NCBI RefSeq assembly: GCF_000718005.1
Contig: NZ_JODV01000031.1
Strand: one strand, 5' to 3'
From: Actinoalloteichus_B caeruleus
GTDB lineage: Bacteria; Actinomycetota; Actinomycetes; Mycobacteriales; Pseudonocardiaceae
DNA: 23,264 nucleotides
The stretch's first letter is position 1. Each line of letters starts with the position of its first letter. The position numbers were made by a program, and so were the translations under genes. Shown here piece by piece: positions 16,647-23,264 of the stretch. The notes beneath the pieces were generated by a model. The model was not told where the DNA came from. It did no database searches and saw only the letters and a program-made list of their open reading frames with translations.

Positions 16647-17026
16647 GTCTCCCGGGCGTTGGTCCGCTCGATGGCGCGCACCAGCTCGCTCTTGCTCATC
16701 TTCGACCTGCCCGGCAGGTCCAGTTCCCTCGCCACCTCGTACAGGTGTTCCTTGGTCGCGTTGGCGTCGACGCCCGACCGGGACCGCCCGCCCGAGCTGC
16801 TCGCGCCCCGCCGGGCCCGCGAATCCGAGGGCCCCCGTTCCGGTTTGGCCTCCCAGTGGTCGCCGACCTTCTCGTAGGAGTGCTTCAGCGCGGCGTAGGC
16901 GACCTGGTGGGCCCGCCGGCCCTCGCCGTAGCTGTCGATGGCCGAGTCGTGCGCCTTCACCCACGTGCGCTGCGCCTTCTTGGGGGAGCGGCGCAGCGTG
17001 TCCGGGAGGCTGTCCCAGCCAGGCAT
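16628..17026 (-). CDS. ChaB-domain protein with C-terminal Rho-N/SAP-like helix-extension-helix
   Basis: A 132-residue soluble, basic protein. Residues 5-60 form a ChaB domain (DSLPDTLRRSPKKAQRTWVK, then AYAALKHSYEKVGDHW). A disordered Ser/Arg/Gly linker follows, then a short C-terminal module, TKEHLYEVARELDLPGRSKM with SKSELVRAIE (91-120). This module resembles the Rho-N/SAP-like fold often joined to ChaB in actinobacteria. ChaB was named for a cation-transport locus in E. coli, but its biochemical role is unclear. The C-terminal module hints at nucleic-acid contact. ATG 17026 has a strong GGAGGT site. The next gene downstream is the CtpE-like ATPase, 218 nt away behind a hairpin, so co-transcription is uncertain. 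Confidence 0.8.
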   Translation of the reverse strand: MPGWDSLPDTLRRSPKKAQRTWVKAHDSAIDSYGEGRRAHQVAYAALKHSYEKVGDHWEAKPERGPSDSRARRGASSSGGRSRSGVDANATKEHLYEVARELDLPGRSKMSKSELVRAIERTNARETARARR

Positions 17027-17136
17027 GGTCTCTCACCTCCATCTGGTCGGTCGGACCGTTCCCGGTCGTCGCCCGAGGACGACCGCTTCTCCGCCGGGCG
17101 TACCCGGGCGGCGAGCACCGAAACGTCCGAGATCAC

Positions 17137-18267
17137 TCACCGGGAGGACAGACCGTCGACGACCCCGGCCGTGTCGACCGCGATCCCCAGCTCCTCGCGC
17201 GGTTCGACCACGAGGACCGGCACCGAGGCGTCCCCCGCCGAGACGAGCCCGTCCTCGGCGCGGTCGCCGACCACCGGCTCCTCCACACCCAGCACGTTCA
17301 GCCGCCGGCACACCGCCGCGCGCACCTCGGGCTGGTCCCAGCCGATCTCCCCGGTGAACACGAGGGCGTCCACCCGATCCAGGCTGGTGGCGGCGGCCGC
17401 CAGCTCCCGGCTCACCCCACGGGCGAACACGTCCAACGCCAGCGCCGCGGTGGCGTCACCCGCCCCCGCGGCGCGCACCAGGTCCCGGGTGTCCGCCGAC
17501 AGCCCGTCCGAGAGGCCCAGCAGGCCCGAACGCCGGCGCAGCGCCTCGTCGAGGTCCTCCCATGACAACCCGGCGCCGTCCCGGCTGGTGAGCCAGAGCA
17601 GCAACCCCGGGTCGACGCTGCCGGACCGGGTGGTCATCGGCATTCCCTCCAGGGGTGTCATCCCCATCGAGGTGTCCACGCTCCGCCCGTCCCGGACCGC
17701 GCTCACCGAACACCCACCACCGAGGTGGGTGAGCAGCAGCTGGTCGGCGGGCCGGCCGAGGTCACCGAGCAGGGCGGTCGCCCGCCGCAGCGCCCAGCCG
17801 TAGGACAGCCCGTGGAACCCGTACCGCCGCAACCCGTACCGCCGGGTCCACTCGGCTGGCAGCGGGTAGGTGGTCGCGACCTCGGGCAGCTCGGCGTGGA
17901 ACGCGGTGTCGGGGCACCACACGTGCGGGTGGTCGGGCAGCCTGCTCAGCAGGGTGTCCACCAGGCGCATCGCGGCCGGCACGTGGGACGGCGCCAGCCC
18001 GGCCGCGGCCCGCACCGACGCCACCGAGGAGCGGTCGACCAGCGTGGGTGCCCGCACCTCCCGACCACCGTGCACCAGGCGGTGTCCGACCCCGGCGACC
18101 CCCGACGGGTCGGTGCGGGAGAGGAAGTCGTCCAGCTCCCGCTCCGCCTCGGCGCTGCCCGGCGGGCGTTCCACCGCCGCCGAGTCCACCACGCGCGGTT
18201 CCGGGAGCTCCACGAGGTGCAGCTGGAGGCTGGACGAACCGGCGTTCACCGTCAGCACCCTCGTCAC
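17137..18267 (-). CDS. ackA: Acetate kinase
   Basis: A 376-residue member of the acetate and butyrate kinase family, converting acetyl phosphate and ADP to acetate and ATP. Seen: VLTVNAGSSSLQ (4-15), GHRLVHGG with Arg63, CPDTAFH with Asp120, RRYGFHGLSY with His152, HLGGGCSVSAV with His181, RSGSVDPG with Arg214, and a C-terminal EELGIA. The nucleotide-site segment reads FTGEIGWDQPEVR where FTGGIGEN is usual, a notable variation near the active site. GTG 18267 is preferred because it overlaps the phosphoketolase stop (GTGA) and gives the expected short N-terminus; GTG 18282 is the alternative. Coupling to phosphoketolase means acetyl phosphate from the upstream enzyme is turned directly into ATP and acetate. 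The function is confident. Confidence 0.92.
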   Translation of the reverse strand: MTRVLTVNAGSSSLQLHLVELPEPRVVDSAAVERPPGSAEAERELDDFLSRTDPSGVAGVGHRLVHGGREVRAPTLVDRSSVASVRAAAGLAPSHVPAAMRLVDTLLSRLPDHPHVWCPDTAFHAELPEVATTYPLPAEWTRRYGLRRYGFHGLSYGWALRRATALLGDLGRPADQLLLTHLGGGCSVSAVRDGRSVDTSMGMTPLEGMPMTTRSGSVDPGLLLWLTSRDGAGLSWEDLDEALRRRSGLLGLSDGLSADTRDLVRAAGAGDATAALALDVFARGVSRELAAAATSLDRVDALVFTGEIGWDQPEVRAAVCRRLNVLGVEEPVVGDRAEDGLVSAGDASVPVLVVEPREELGIAVDTAGVVDGLSSR

Positions 18268-20681
18268 GCCGACCACCGCCACTCGGTGAACTCCGGCGCG
18301 TCGGCTCCCTCCCGGTAGGCGTACCGGCGCAGCCGGTCCCGGTCACCGGCGAGGGACTCGGCGAGCTCCCCGCCCGCCGAGGACCAGCCGGTCGCCCTGG
18401 TCACCGCGTCGGCGGCCAGGTCGTAGCGGCTCATCCGGTTGCTGACGAGCAGGTCGAAGGGGGTCGTGGTCGTACCCTCCTCCAGGTAGCCGTGGACGTG
18501 CACCCTGTCGCTGACCCCGCGCCCGTGCAGCACGTCATGCACGGCGGAGGGGTAGCCGTGGAAGCCGAACACGACAGGCACGTCCGTGCCGAAGCAGCGC
18601 GTGAAGTCGGTGTCCGACATCCCGTGCGGATGCCGGTCACGCGGTGACAGCGAGAGCAGGTCGACGACGTTGACCACCCGAACCCGCAGGTCCGGGGCCT
18701 GGCGGCGCAGCAGCCACGCGGCCGCCAGGACCTCGGTCGTGGGGATGTTCCCGGCGCACGCCAGCACCACGTCCGGCTCGGCCGGGTTCGCCGCGCCGTT
18801 CCCGTCGTGGCAGGCCCACTCCCACACGCCGGCCCCCGCCCGGCAGTGCCGTTCGGCTGCCGGGAGGTCCAACCACTGCGGACCGGGCTGCTTGCCGGCC
18901 ACGACCAGGTTGATCCGGTCACGCGTCTCCAGGCACCGCCGCATGGTGACCAGCAGGGTGTTGGCGTCGGGTGGGAGGTGGACCCGGCTGACCGAGGCCT
19001 TCTTGGTGAGCAGGTTGTTGATGAAGCCCGGCCCCTGGTGGCTGTAGCCGTTGTGCTCCTGGCGCCACCCCTCGCTGGTCAACAGGTAGTTCAGGCTCGC
19101 CACCGGTTCCCGCCACGGCACCTCCGCCGACATCTTGAGGAACTTGGCGTACTGGTTGACCATGCTGTCCACGATCGAGGCGAACGCCTCGTAGCAGGGG
19201 AAGAGCCCGTGCCGGCCGGTGAGCAGGTACCCCTCCAACCAGCCCTGGCACAGGTGTTCGGAGAGGACCTCCAGCACCCGCCCGCCCCGGCCCAGGTGTT
19301 CGGCGTACTCGTCGACCGGCCAGGTGTAGGCCCGGTCGGTGACGTCCAGGATCGCCCCGAGCTTGTTGGAGACCAGTTCGTCCGGGCAGACGACGCGGAA
19401 GTCCCTGCTCGCCTCGGTGCGGCGCACCAGGTCCGCCAGCCAGGAACCGAGCACCGGGGTGGCGCCGACGGTGGCCCCACCCGGCTCGGGGACGTCGACG
19501 GCGTGCTCCTCGACCGGGGGCAGCGGGAGCGGCCGGAGCAGCCGGCCCCCGTTGGCCTCGGGGACGCTGCCCAGGCGCAGCTCCCCGCTCGGCGGCACCG
19601 AGACGACGTCGGAGCGGGGGCGGCCGGCCTCGTCGAACAGCTCCTCCGGGCGGTAGGAACGCAGCCAACGTTCCAGCAGCCGCAGCTGCGCCGGATCGTC
19701 GTGGACGTCGTCCAACGGGACCTGGTGGGCGTGGAAGGTCCCCGCCAGCGGCGTGCCGTCCACGTCGTGCTCCGGCGCGCCCCAACCCTTGGGGCTGCGG
19801 AGGACGATCATCGGCCACACCGGTCGGGACGGGGTCGCCGAGCCCTGCCGGTAGCTCGTCTGGACGGCGGTGATCTCCTCGTGGGCGCGGTCGAGGGTGG
19901 CCGACAGCAGGGCGTCCGGGTCGTCGGTGCTCTCGACGTCCACCAACAACGGGGACCAGCCGGCGCCGGCGAGGTAGGCGATGACCTCCTCGTCGTCCAT
20001 CGTCCCGAACACGGTGGGCGAGGAGATCTTGTAGCCGTTGCGGTGCAGGACGGGCAGTACGACGCCCCCGGTGACCGGGTCCAGGTACTTCGATCCGTGC
20101 CAGGAGGCCGCCGTCGGCCCTGTCTCGGCCTCACCGTCGCCGACCAGGCAGGCCACCAGCAGGTCCGGGTTGTCCATGGCGGCGCCGAACGCCGTGGACA
20201 ACGCGTAGCCGAGTTCGCCGCCCTCGTGGATCACCCCGGGGACCTCGGGGGAGAGGTGGCTGGGGAAGCCACCCGGCCAGGAGAACCCGTCCACGAGCCT
20301 GGCCAGCCCGCGCCCGTCCCGGGACAGGGCCGGATCGTGGTCCTGGTGGGTGCCCTCCAACCAGAGGTTCGCGTGGACCGCCGGCGCGCCGTGGCCAGGG
20401 CCGGTCACGAGCAGGGTCCGTTGCCCGGTGCGCCGGACCAGCCGGTTCAGGCCGCTGTAGAGGTAGGTGATCCCGGGGCAGGTCCCCCAGTGGCCGAGCA
20501 GCCTCGGTTTCAGGTGTTCCCGCCGGAGCGGTTCCCGCAGCAGGTGGTTGCCCCGCAGGTAGATCATCGCGGCGGCGAGGTAGTCGGCGGTGCGGCGGTA
20601 CCGCCGCAGGGTCGCGCTGTCGGGCAGCGAGGCGTCGTCGGGGGTGCGGGTCGTGGGCACCGCGTGGGTGGTGGCCGTCAT
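18264..20681 (-). CDS. xfp: Phosphoketolase (xylulose-5-phosphate/fructose-6-phosphate)
   Basis: An 805-residue thiamine-diphosphate enzyme of usual length for the family. It splits xylulose 5-phosphate, and often fructose 6-phosphate, with phosphate to acetyl phosphate plus an aldose phosphate. Visible family blocks: GHWGTCPGITYLYSGLNRL, GPGHGAPAVHANLWLEGT, GELGYALSTAFGAAMDNPDL, the diphosphate-binding GDGEAETGPTAASWHGSKYL, LHRNGYKI, SPKGW, DELVSNKL, SHQGPGFI and GKQPGPQWLD. ATG 20681 is preceded by GGGAGGAG. The last bases overlap the acetate kinase start, so the two are translationally coupled. A PfkB-type sugar kinase is divergent across 250 nt. Whether fructose 6-phosphate is also used cannot be read from the sequence. 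Confidence 0.95.
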   Translation of the reverse strand: MTATTHAVPTTRTPDDASLPDSATLRRYRRTADYLAAAMIYLRGNHLLREPLRREHLKPRLLGHWGTCPGITYLYSGLNRLVRRTGQRTLLVTGPGHGAPAVHANLWLEGTHQDHDPALSRDGRGLARLVDGFSWPGGFPSHLSPEVPGVIHEGGELGYALSTAFGAAMDNPDLLVACLVGDGEAETGPTAASWHGSKYLDPVTGGVVLPVLHRNGYKISSPTVFGTMDDEEVIAYLAGAGWSPLLVDVESTDDPDALLSATLDRAHEEITAVQTSYRQGSATPSRPVWPMIVLRSPKGWGAPEHDVDGTPLAGTFHAHQVPLDDVHDDPAQLRLLERWLRSYRPEELFDEAGRPRSDVVSVPPSGELRLGSVPEANGGRLLRPLPLPPVEEHAVDVPEPGGATVGATPVLGSWLADLVRRTEASRDFRVVCPDELVSNKLGAILDVTDRAYTWPVDEYAEHLGRGGRVLEVLSEHLCQGWLEGYLLTGRHGLFPCYEAFASIVDSMVNQYAKFLKMSAEVPWREPVASLNYLLTSEGWRQEHNGYSHQGPGFINNLLTKKASVSRVHLPPDANTLLVTMRRCLETRDRINLVVAGKQPGPQWLDLPAAERHCRAGAGVWEWACHDGNGAANPAEPDVVLACAGNIPTTEVLAAAWLLRRQAPDLRVRVVNVVDLLSLSPRDRHPHGMSDTDFTRCFGTDVPVVFGFHGYPSAVHDVLHGRGVSDRVHVHGYLEEGTTTTPFDLLVSNRMSRYDLAADAVTRATGWSSAGGELAESLAGDRDRLRRYAYREGADAPEFTEWRWSA

Positions 20682-20931
20682 CGTCGCGGTCTCCTCCCGG
20701 TCTGGCCAGGCCTGGTCGTCGTCGACACCCGTTCGGGTTTCCCCGCTCGGTCCCGGCTATGTGCCGGACCCCGCATCCGGGTGCGAACGGAGTAGTGGCG
20801 GCCCTCGTTCGGCGCGGCACCGCACGGGACGTGGCAAGGGGGGTCGGGGCCAGCGGAGCCCCACCCGCTCGGGTCGGCTTCGTGTCGAGCTGGGCGGTTT
20901 CCGCGCCGCCGGCCCGGGGTAGGTCGACACC

Positions 20932-21864
20932 ATGAGCGACGCCGTGATGATCTTCGCGCCGTCGCCGCAGTTGACGGTGACCATCGAGGACCGGGGCGGC
21001 CGACCGGACATCCACCTCCACCCGGGTGGGCAGGGTGTCTGGCAGGCCAGGATGCTCCGCTCCCTCGACGTGCCGGTCCGGCTGGTGGCCGGGCTGGGCG
21101 GGGAGATCGGCCAGGTACTGGCCAGCCTGATCAGCGGCGAGGGAATCGAACTCACCGGGGAACGGATCTCCAGCCAGAACGGGGGATACGTGCACGACCG
21201 CCGGGGCGGTGGACGGGTGGAGATCGTGGAGTCACCCTGCGACGCCCTCGGACGGCACGAGGTCGACCGGTTGTACGAGTCGGCGTTCACCGAGGGGCTG
21301 CGCAGCCGGGTGGCGATCCTCTCCGGCCCGGCGGGTGAGCACGTCCTGCCCACCCACGTCTACCGCAGGCTGGCCGCGAACCTCTCGGCCACCGGCTGCC
21401 AGGTGCTGGTGGACCTGGCCGGCCCCCGGCTCGACGCCAGCCTGGAGGGCGGCGTCGACCTGCTCAAGATCAGCGATCAGGAACTCGTCGCCGACGGCCG
21501 CGCCACCAGCCTCGAACTCGGCGACATCCGACGCGGCATGGAAGGCCTCCGCCAGGCTGGCGCGGACACGGTGCTCGTGTCGCGGGTCGGCCATCCCTCG
21601 CTCGCGCTGGTCGGCCAGAGCTGGTACGAGGTCGCGGTGCCCGAGCTGGATGCCGCCGACCCCCGGGGCGCGGGCGACTCGATGACGGCGGGCCTGGCTG
21701 CCGGGATCGCCAGGGGAGGCTCGGTGATGGACGCCATCGCCCTCGGTGCCGCCGCCGGAGCGGTGAACGTGACCCGCAGGGGGCTGGGCACCGGGAGCGA
21801 CGAGGCGATCCTGGCGGTGTCGGACCTGGTCAGGATTCGCCCTGTCGAGGAGGCCGTGACCTGA
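20932..21864 (+). CDS. PfkB-family sugar or sugar-phosphate kinase (1-phosphofructokinase/LacC branch)
   Basis: A 310-residue ribokinase-fold kinase. The C-terminal signature DPRGAGDSMTAGLAAGIA (243-260) contains the catalytic base Asp249 and the anion hole. The N-terminal part has the layout of the FruK/LacC/Pfk-2 branch, but the usual PGGKGxNxAR reads PGGQGVWQARML (31-42): Lys and Asn are replaced by Gln and Trp. Since this motif touches the sugar, the substrate may differ from fructose 1- or 6-phosphate. ATG 20932 has GGTAGGT upstream. It is divergent from phosphoketolase and acetate kinase, which suggests a role in feeding or balancing the same sugar-phosphate pool. SurE follows 145 nt downstream on the same strand. 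Family confident, substrate not. Confidence 0.82.
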   Translation: MSDAVMIFAPSPQLTVTIEDRGGRPDIHLHPGGQGVWQARMLRSLDVPVRLVAGLGGEIGQVLASLISGEGIELTGERISSQNGGYVHDRRGGGRVEIVESPCDALGRHEVDRLYESAFTEGLRSRVAILSGPAGEHVLPTHVYRRLAANLSATGCQVLVDLAGPRLDASLEGGVDLLKISDQELVADGRATSLELGDIRRGMEGLRQAGADTVLVSRVGHPSLALVGQSWYEVAVPELDAADPRGAGDSMTAGLAAGIARGGSVMDAIALGAAAGAVNVTRRGLGTGSDEAILAVSDLVRIRPVEEAVT

Positions 21865-22009
21865 GACTCCCGGGTGCTGATGAGGTCGCCGCCCGCCGGA
21901 CTGCGGAGCGGGCGGACAGCGGTACGAACCGGAGCGGAAAGGCCGGGTCCGGACGGTGCGCGCCGTCGGGCGTGGCGGACGGAAGCAGCCATAGGCGCGG
22001 AGCGGGACG

Positions 22010-22804
22010 GTGATGAGGGTGCGGGTACTGGTCACCAACGACGACGGAATTGACTCTCCGGGGTTGCACGCGTTGGCCGCGGTGGCGGTCCGGGAGGGCG
22101 CGGAGGTCACCGTCGCGGCCCCGGCCCACGACGCCAGCGGCAGCAGCGCCGCCCTGACCGCGCACGTGCGCGACGGGGCGGTCTCCTCGGAACGCGTCGA
22201 CCTCCCCGACCTCCCCGGTGTGCCCGCGTACTCCGTCGGAGCCCAACCGGCGTTCATCGTCTTCAGCGCCCTCCAGGGGGCGTTCGGCGATCCGCCCGAG
22301 CTCGTGCTCTCCGGCATCAACCGGGGACCGAACGTCGGGCGGGCCGTCCTGCACTCGGGAACGGTCGGCGCCGCCCTGACCGCCGGTCTCGGTGGGGTCA
22401 GCGGTATCGCCGTCTCGCTCGACTCCAGCGTGGAGGACGAGTCGGCCGGTGTCGACGAGCCGCACTGGGAGACGGCCGCCGACGTGGTGCCCATCGCGCT
22501 CCGGCACCTCCTCGCCGAGTGCACCGCCGGCACGGTGTTCAACCTGAACGTGCCCAACGACGTCGGTCCCTGCGACACACTGCACCGAGCCCGCCTCGGC
22601 CACTTCGGCGCCGTGCAGACACGGGTGGAACGCGCCGGCGACAGCGACCTGCGGATGACCACCATGGTCGGGGAACCCGACTTCGCGCCCGGGACGGACG
22701 CCGCGCACCTCGCCGCCGGCCGGGCCACCATCACCGCGCTGCGCGGCATCACGGAGTCCGGGGAGGTGGGCCTGCCGGCCAGCATCGCCCTGCCCGCGCG
22801 CTGA
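22010..22804 (+). CDS. surE: SurE-family 5'/3'-nucleotidase
   Basis: A 264-residue metal-dependent phosphatase of the SurE family, which removes phosphate from nucleoside 5'- and 3'-monophosphates and sometimes short polyphosphate. The metal and active site are visible: VTNDDGIDSPGL (8-19, Asp11 and Asp12), the DASGSSAALT loop (41-50) and SGINRGPNVG (101-110), followed by HSGTVGAA with His115. GTG 22010 is adjacent to ATG 22013; either may be used, with GGAG about 10 nt upstream. It is co-directional with the PfkB gene (145-nt gap). A link to the phosphoketolase group is possible but not shown by the sequence. Confidence 0.92.
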   Translation: MMRVRVLVTNDDGIDSPGLHALAAVAVREGAEVTVAAPAHDASGSSAALTAHVRDGAVSSERVDLPDLPGVPAYSVGAQPAFIVFSALQGAFGDPPELVLSGINRGPNVGRAVLHSGTVGAALTAGLGGVSGIAVSLDSSVEDESAGVDEPHWETAADVVPIALRHLLAECTAGTVFNLNVPNDVGPCDTLHRARLGHFGAVQTRVERAGDSDLRMTTMVGEPDFAPGTDAAHLAAGRATITALRGITESGEVGLPASIALPAR

Positions 22805-22857
22805 ACCCCGTTCGTGCCGTTCCCTGCCGCCGCTGCCCCGCCGAGCAGGGCTGGTGC

Positions 22858-22894
22858 CCTCGAACCGGCCACCTGGTCGCCGGTTCCTGTCGAG
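22858..22894 (+). terminator. Hairpin after surE
   Basis: CGAACCGG (22861-22868) with CCGGTTC (22880-22886), extended by outer CCTCGA/TCGAGG pairing through 22894, gives a two-part stem with a bulge about 55 nt past the surE stop. No U-tract. Confidence 0.45.
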
Positions 22895-22970
22895 GCCGTG
22901 CGCCGGGAGGACGGCGGCCGATCCGGCCACGGGCACCCGCCGCCGTACACGACGTCCGATCCCGATCCTG

Positions 22971-23000
22971 GTGCCGGTGCCGGTGCCGGTGCCGGTGCCG
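22971..23000. repeat. Hexanucleotide tandem repeat (GTGCCG)5
   Basis: Five perfect tandem copies of GTGCCG lie between surE and the convergent minus-strand gene, 10 nt past the latter's stop codon. The repeat is non-coding in the favoured annotation and could vary in copy number by slippage. Confidence 0.85.
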
Positions 23001-23009
23001 GGAGTCGGA

Positions 23010-23264
23010 TCAGGGCAGGGGAGAAGCGGTTCGGTCGATTGATGGGTGGCCGGCGGCGTGGCCGAGGAGCGCGCCGGCGGCCTCCGGGTGGGTGAGCGGG
23101 GGATCCCCGGGGCGGGTGGGCTGCCAGGTGGTGGGCAGTGCCCACCGCCGCGGTTCCAGCCCGGAGCAGGCCAGGGTGAGCAGCTTGCCCCCGAGACCGG
23201 GCAGGGAGGTGACCATCAGCGAGGCCACCAGCTCCGGCCCGGTGGTCAGGACGGTGGCCACCGC
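23010..23264 (-). CDS. C-terminal end of an unidentified protein (runs off right edge)
   Basis: A minus-strand frame is open from the window edge to a TGA at 23010-23012. The visible 84 residues begin AVATVLTTGPELVASLMVTS and continue through PGLGGKLLTLACSGLEPRRW to a Pro/His-rich tail. The Gly/Leu/Ala-rich beginning looks like real, possibly membrane-associated or helical, protein. The end after about residue 55 is low-complexity. No family is recognised, and the true start lies outside the window. Confidence 0.45.
   Translation of the reverse strand, partial: AVATVLTTGPELVASLMVTSLPGLGGKLLTLACSGLEPRRWALPTTWQPTRPGDPPLTHPEAAGALLGHAAGHPSIDRTASPLP

Noticed and set aside
18807..20795. 662-residue plus-strand open frame opposite phosphoketolase
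   Set aside because: Shadow frame; phosphoketolase motifs on the other strand are unambiguous.
22971..23000. CRISPR-like array
   Set aside because: A 6-bp uninterrupted tandem repeat without spacers; it is a simple microsatellite.

Overview
The window is very GC-rich throughout. It carries actinobacterial hallmarks: GTG starts, strong GGAGG-type ribosome binding sites beside apparently leaderless starts, a tatA-tatC pair and a CtpE-type P-type ATPase. It looks like chromosomal DNA of a high-GC actinomycete. The family cannot be fixed from the sequence alone. No tRNA, rRNA, CRISPR array, insertion sequence or phage gene was seen.

Positions 1-647 hold the remnant of a Bcr/CflA-type drug-efflux MFS gene (minus strand) that seems to have lost its first membrane helices and its reading frame.

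Positions ~820-11263 hold the most interesting block, an apparently self-contained catabolic and uptake locus for a tricarboxylate-like acid. It encodes a TcuA-type FAD dehydrogenase (+), a PrpF-family isomerase (-), an isopropylmalate/isocitrate/tartrate-type beta-decarboxylating dehydrogenase (+) and a GntR/FCD regulator (+). A minus-strand series follows: a second PrpF-family isomerase, a TctC-type solute-binding lipoprotein and a TctA-TctB fusion permease. Three promoter regions (before tcuA, between prpF1 and the dehydrogenase, before prpF2) share the same operator-like element: GCATAC followed 11 bp later by a second related half. This suggests one regulon under the GntR protein. The inferred logic is uptake by the tripartite tricarboxylate transporter, FAD-dependent desaturation, double-bond isomerisation, and oxidative decarboxylation of a hydroxyacid. 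The hydratase step and a TcuB-like electron acceptor are not in the window, and the exact substrate is unknown.

Positions 11353-14025 hold a RutE-like nitroreductase (-), then tatA and tatC (+) of the twin-arginine export system.

Positions 14043-17026 hold a CtpE-like cation P-type ATPase and a ChaB/Rho-N-like small protein, both on the minus strand.

Positions 17137-22804 hold a carbon-metabolism group. Phosphoketolase and acetate kinase are translationally coupled on the minus strand, making acetyl phosphate and then acetate plus ATP. Divergent from them are a PfkB-family sugar kinase and a SurE-type 5'/3'-nucleotidase. The right edge has a (GTGCCG)5 repeat and the C-terminal end of an unidentified minus-strand gene.
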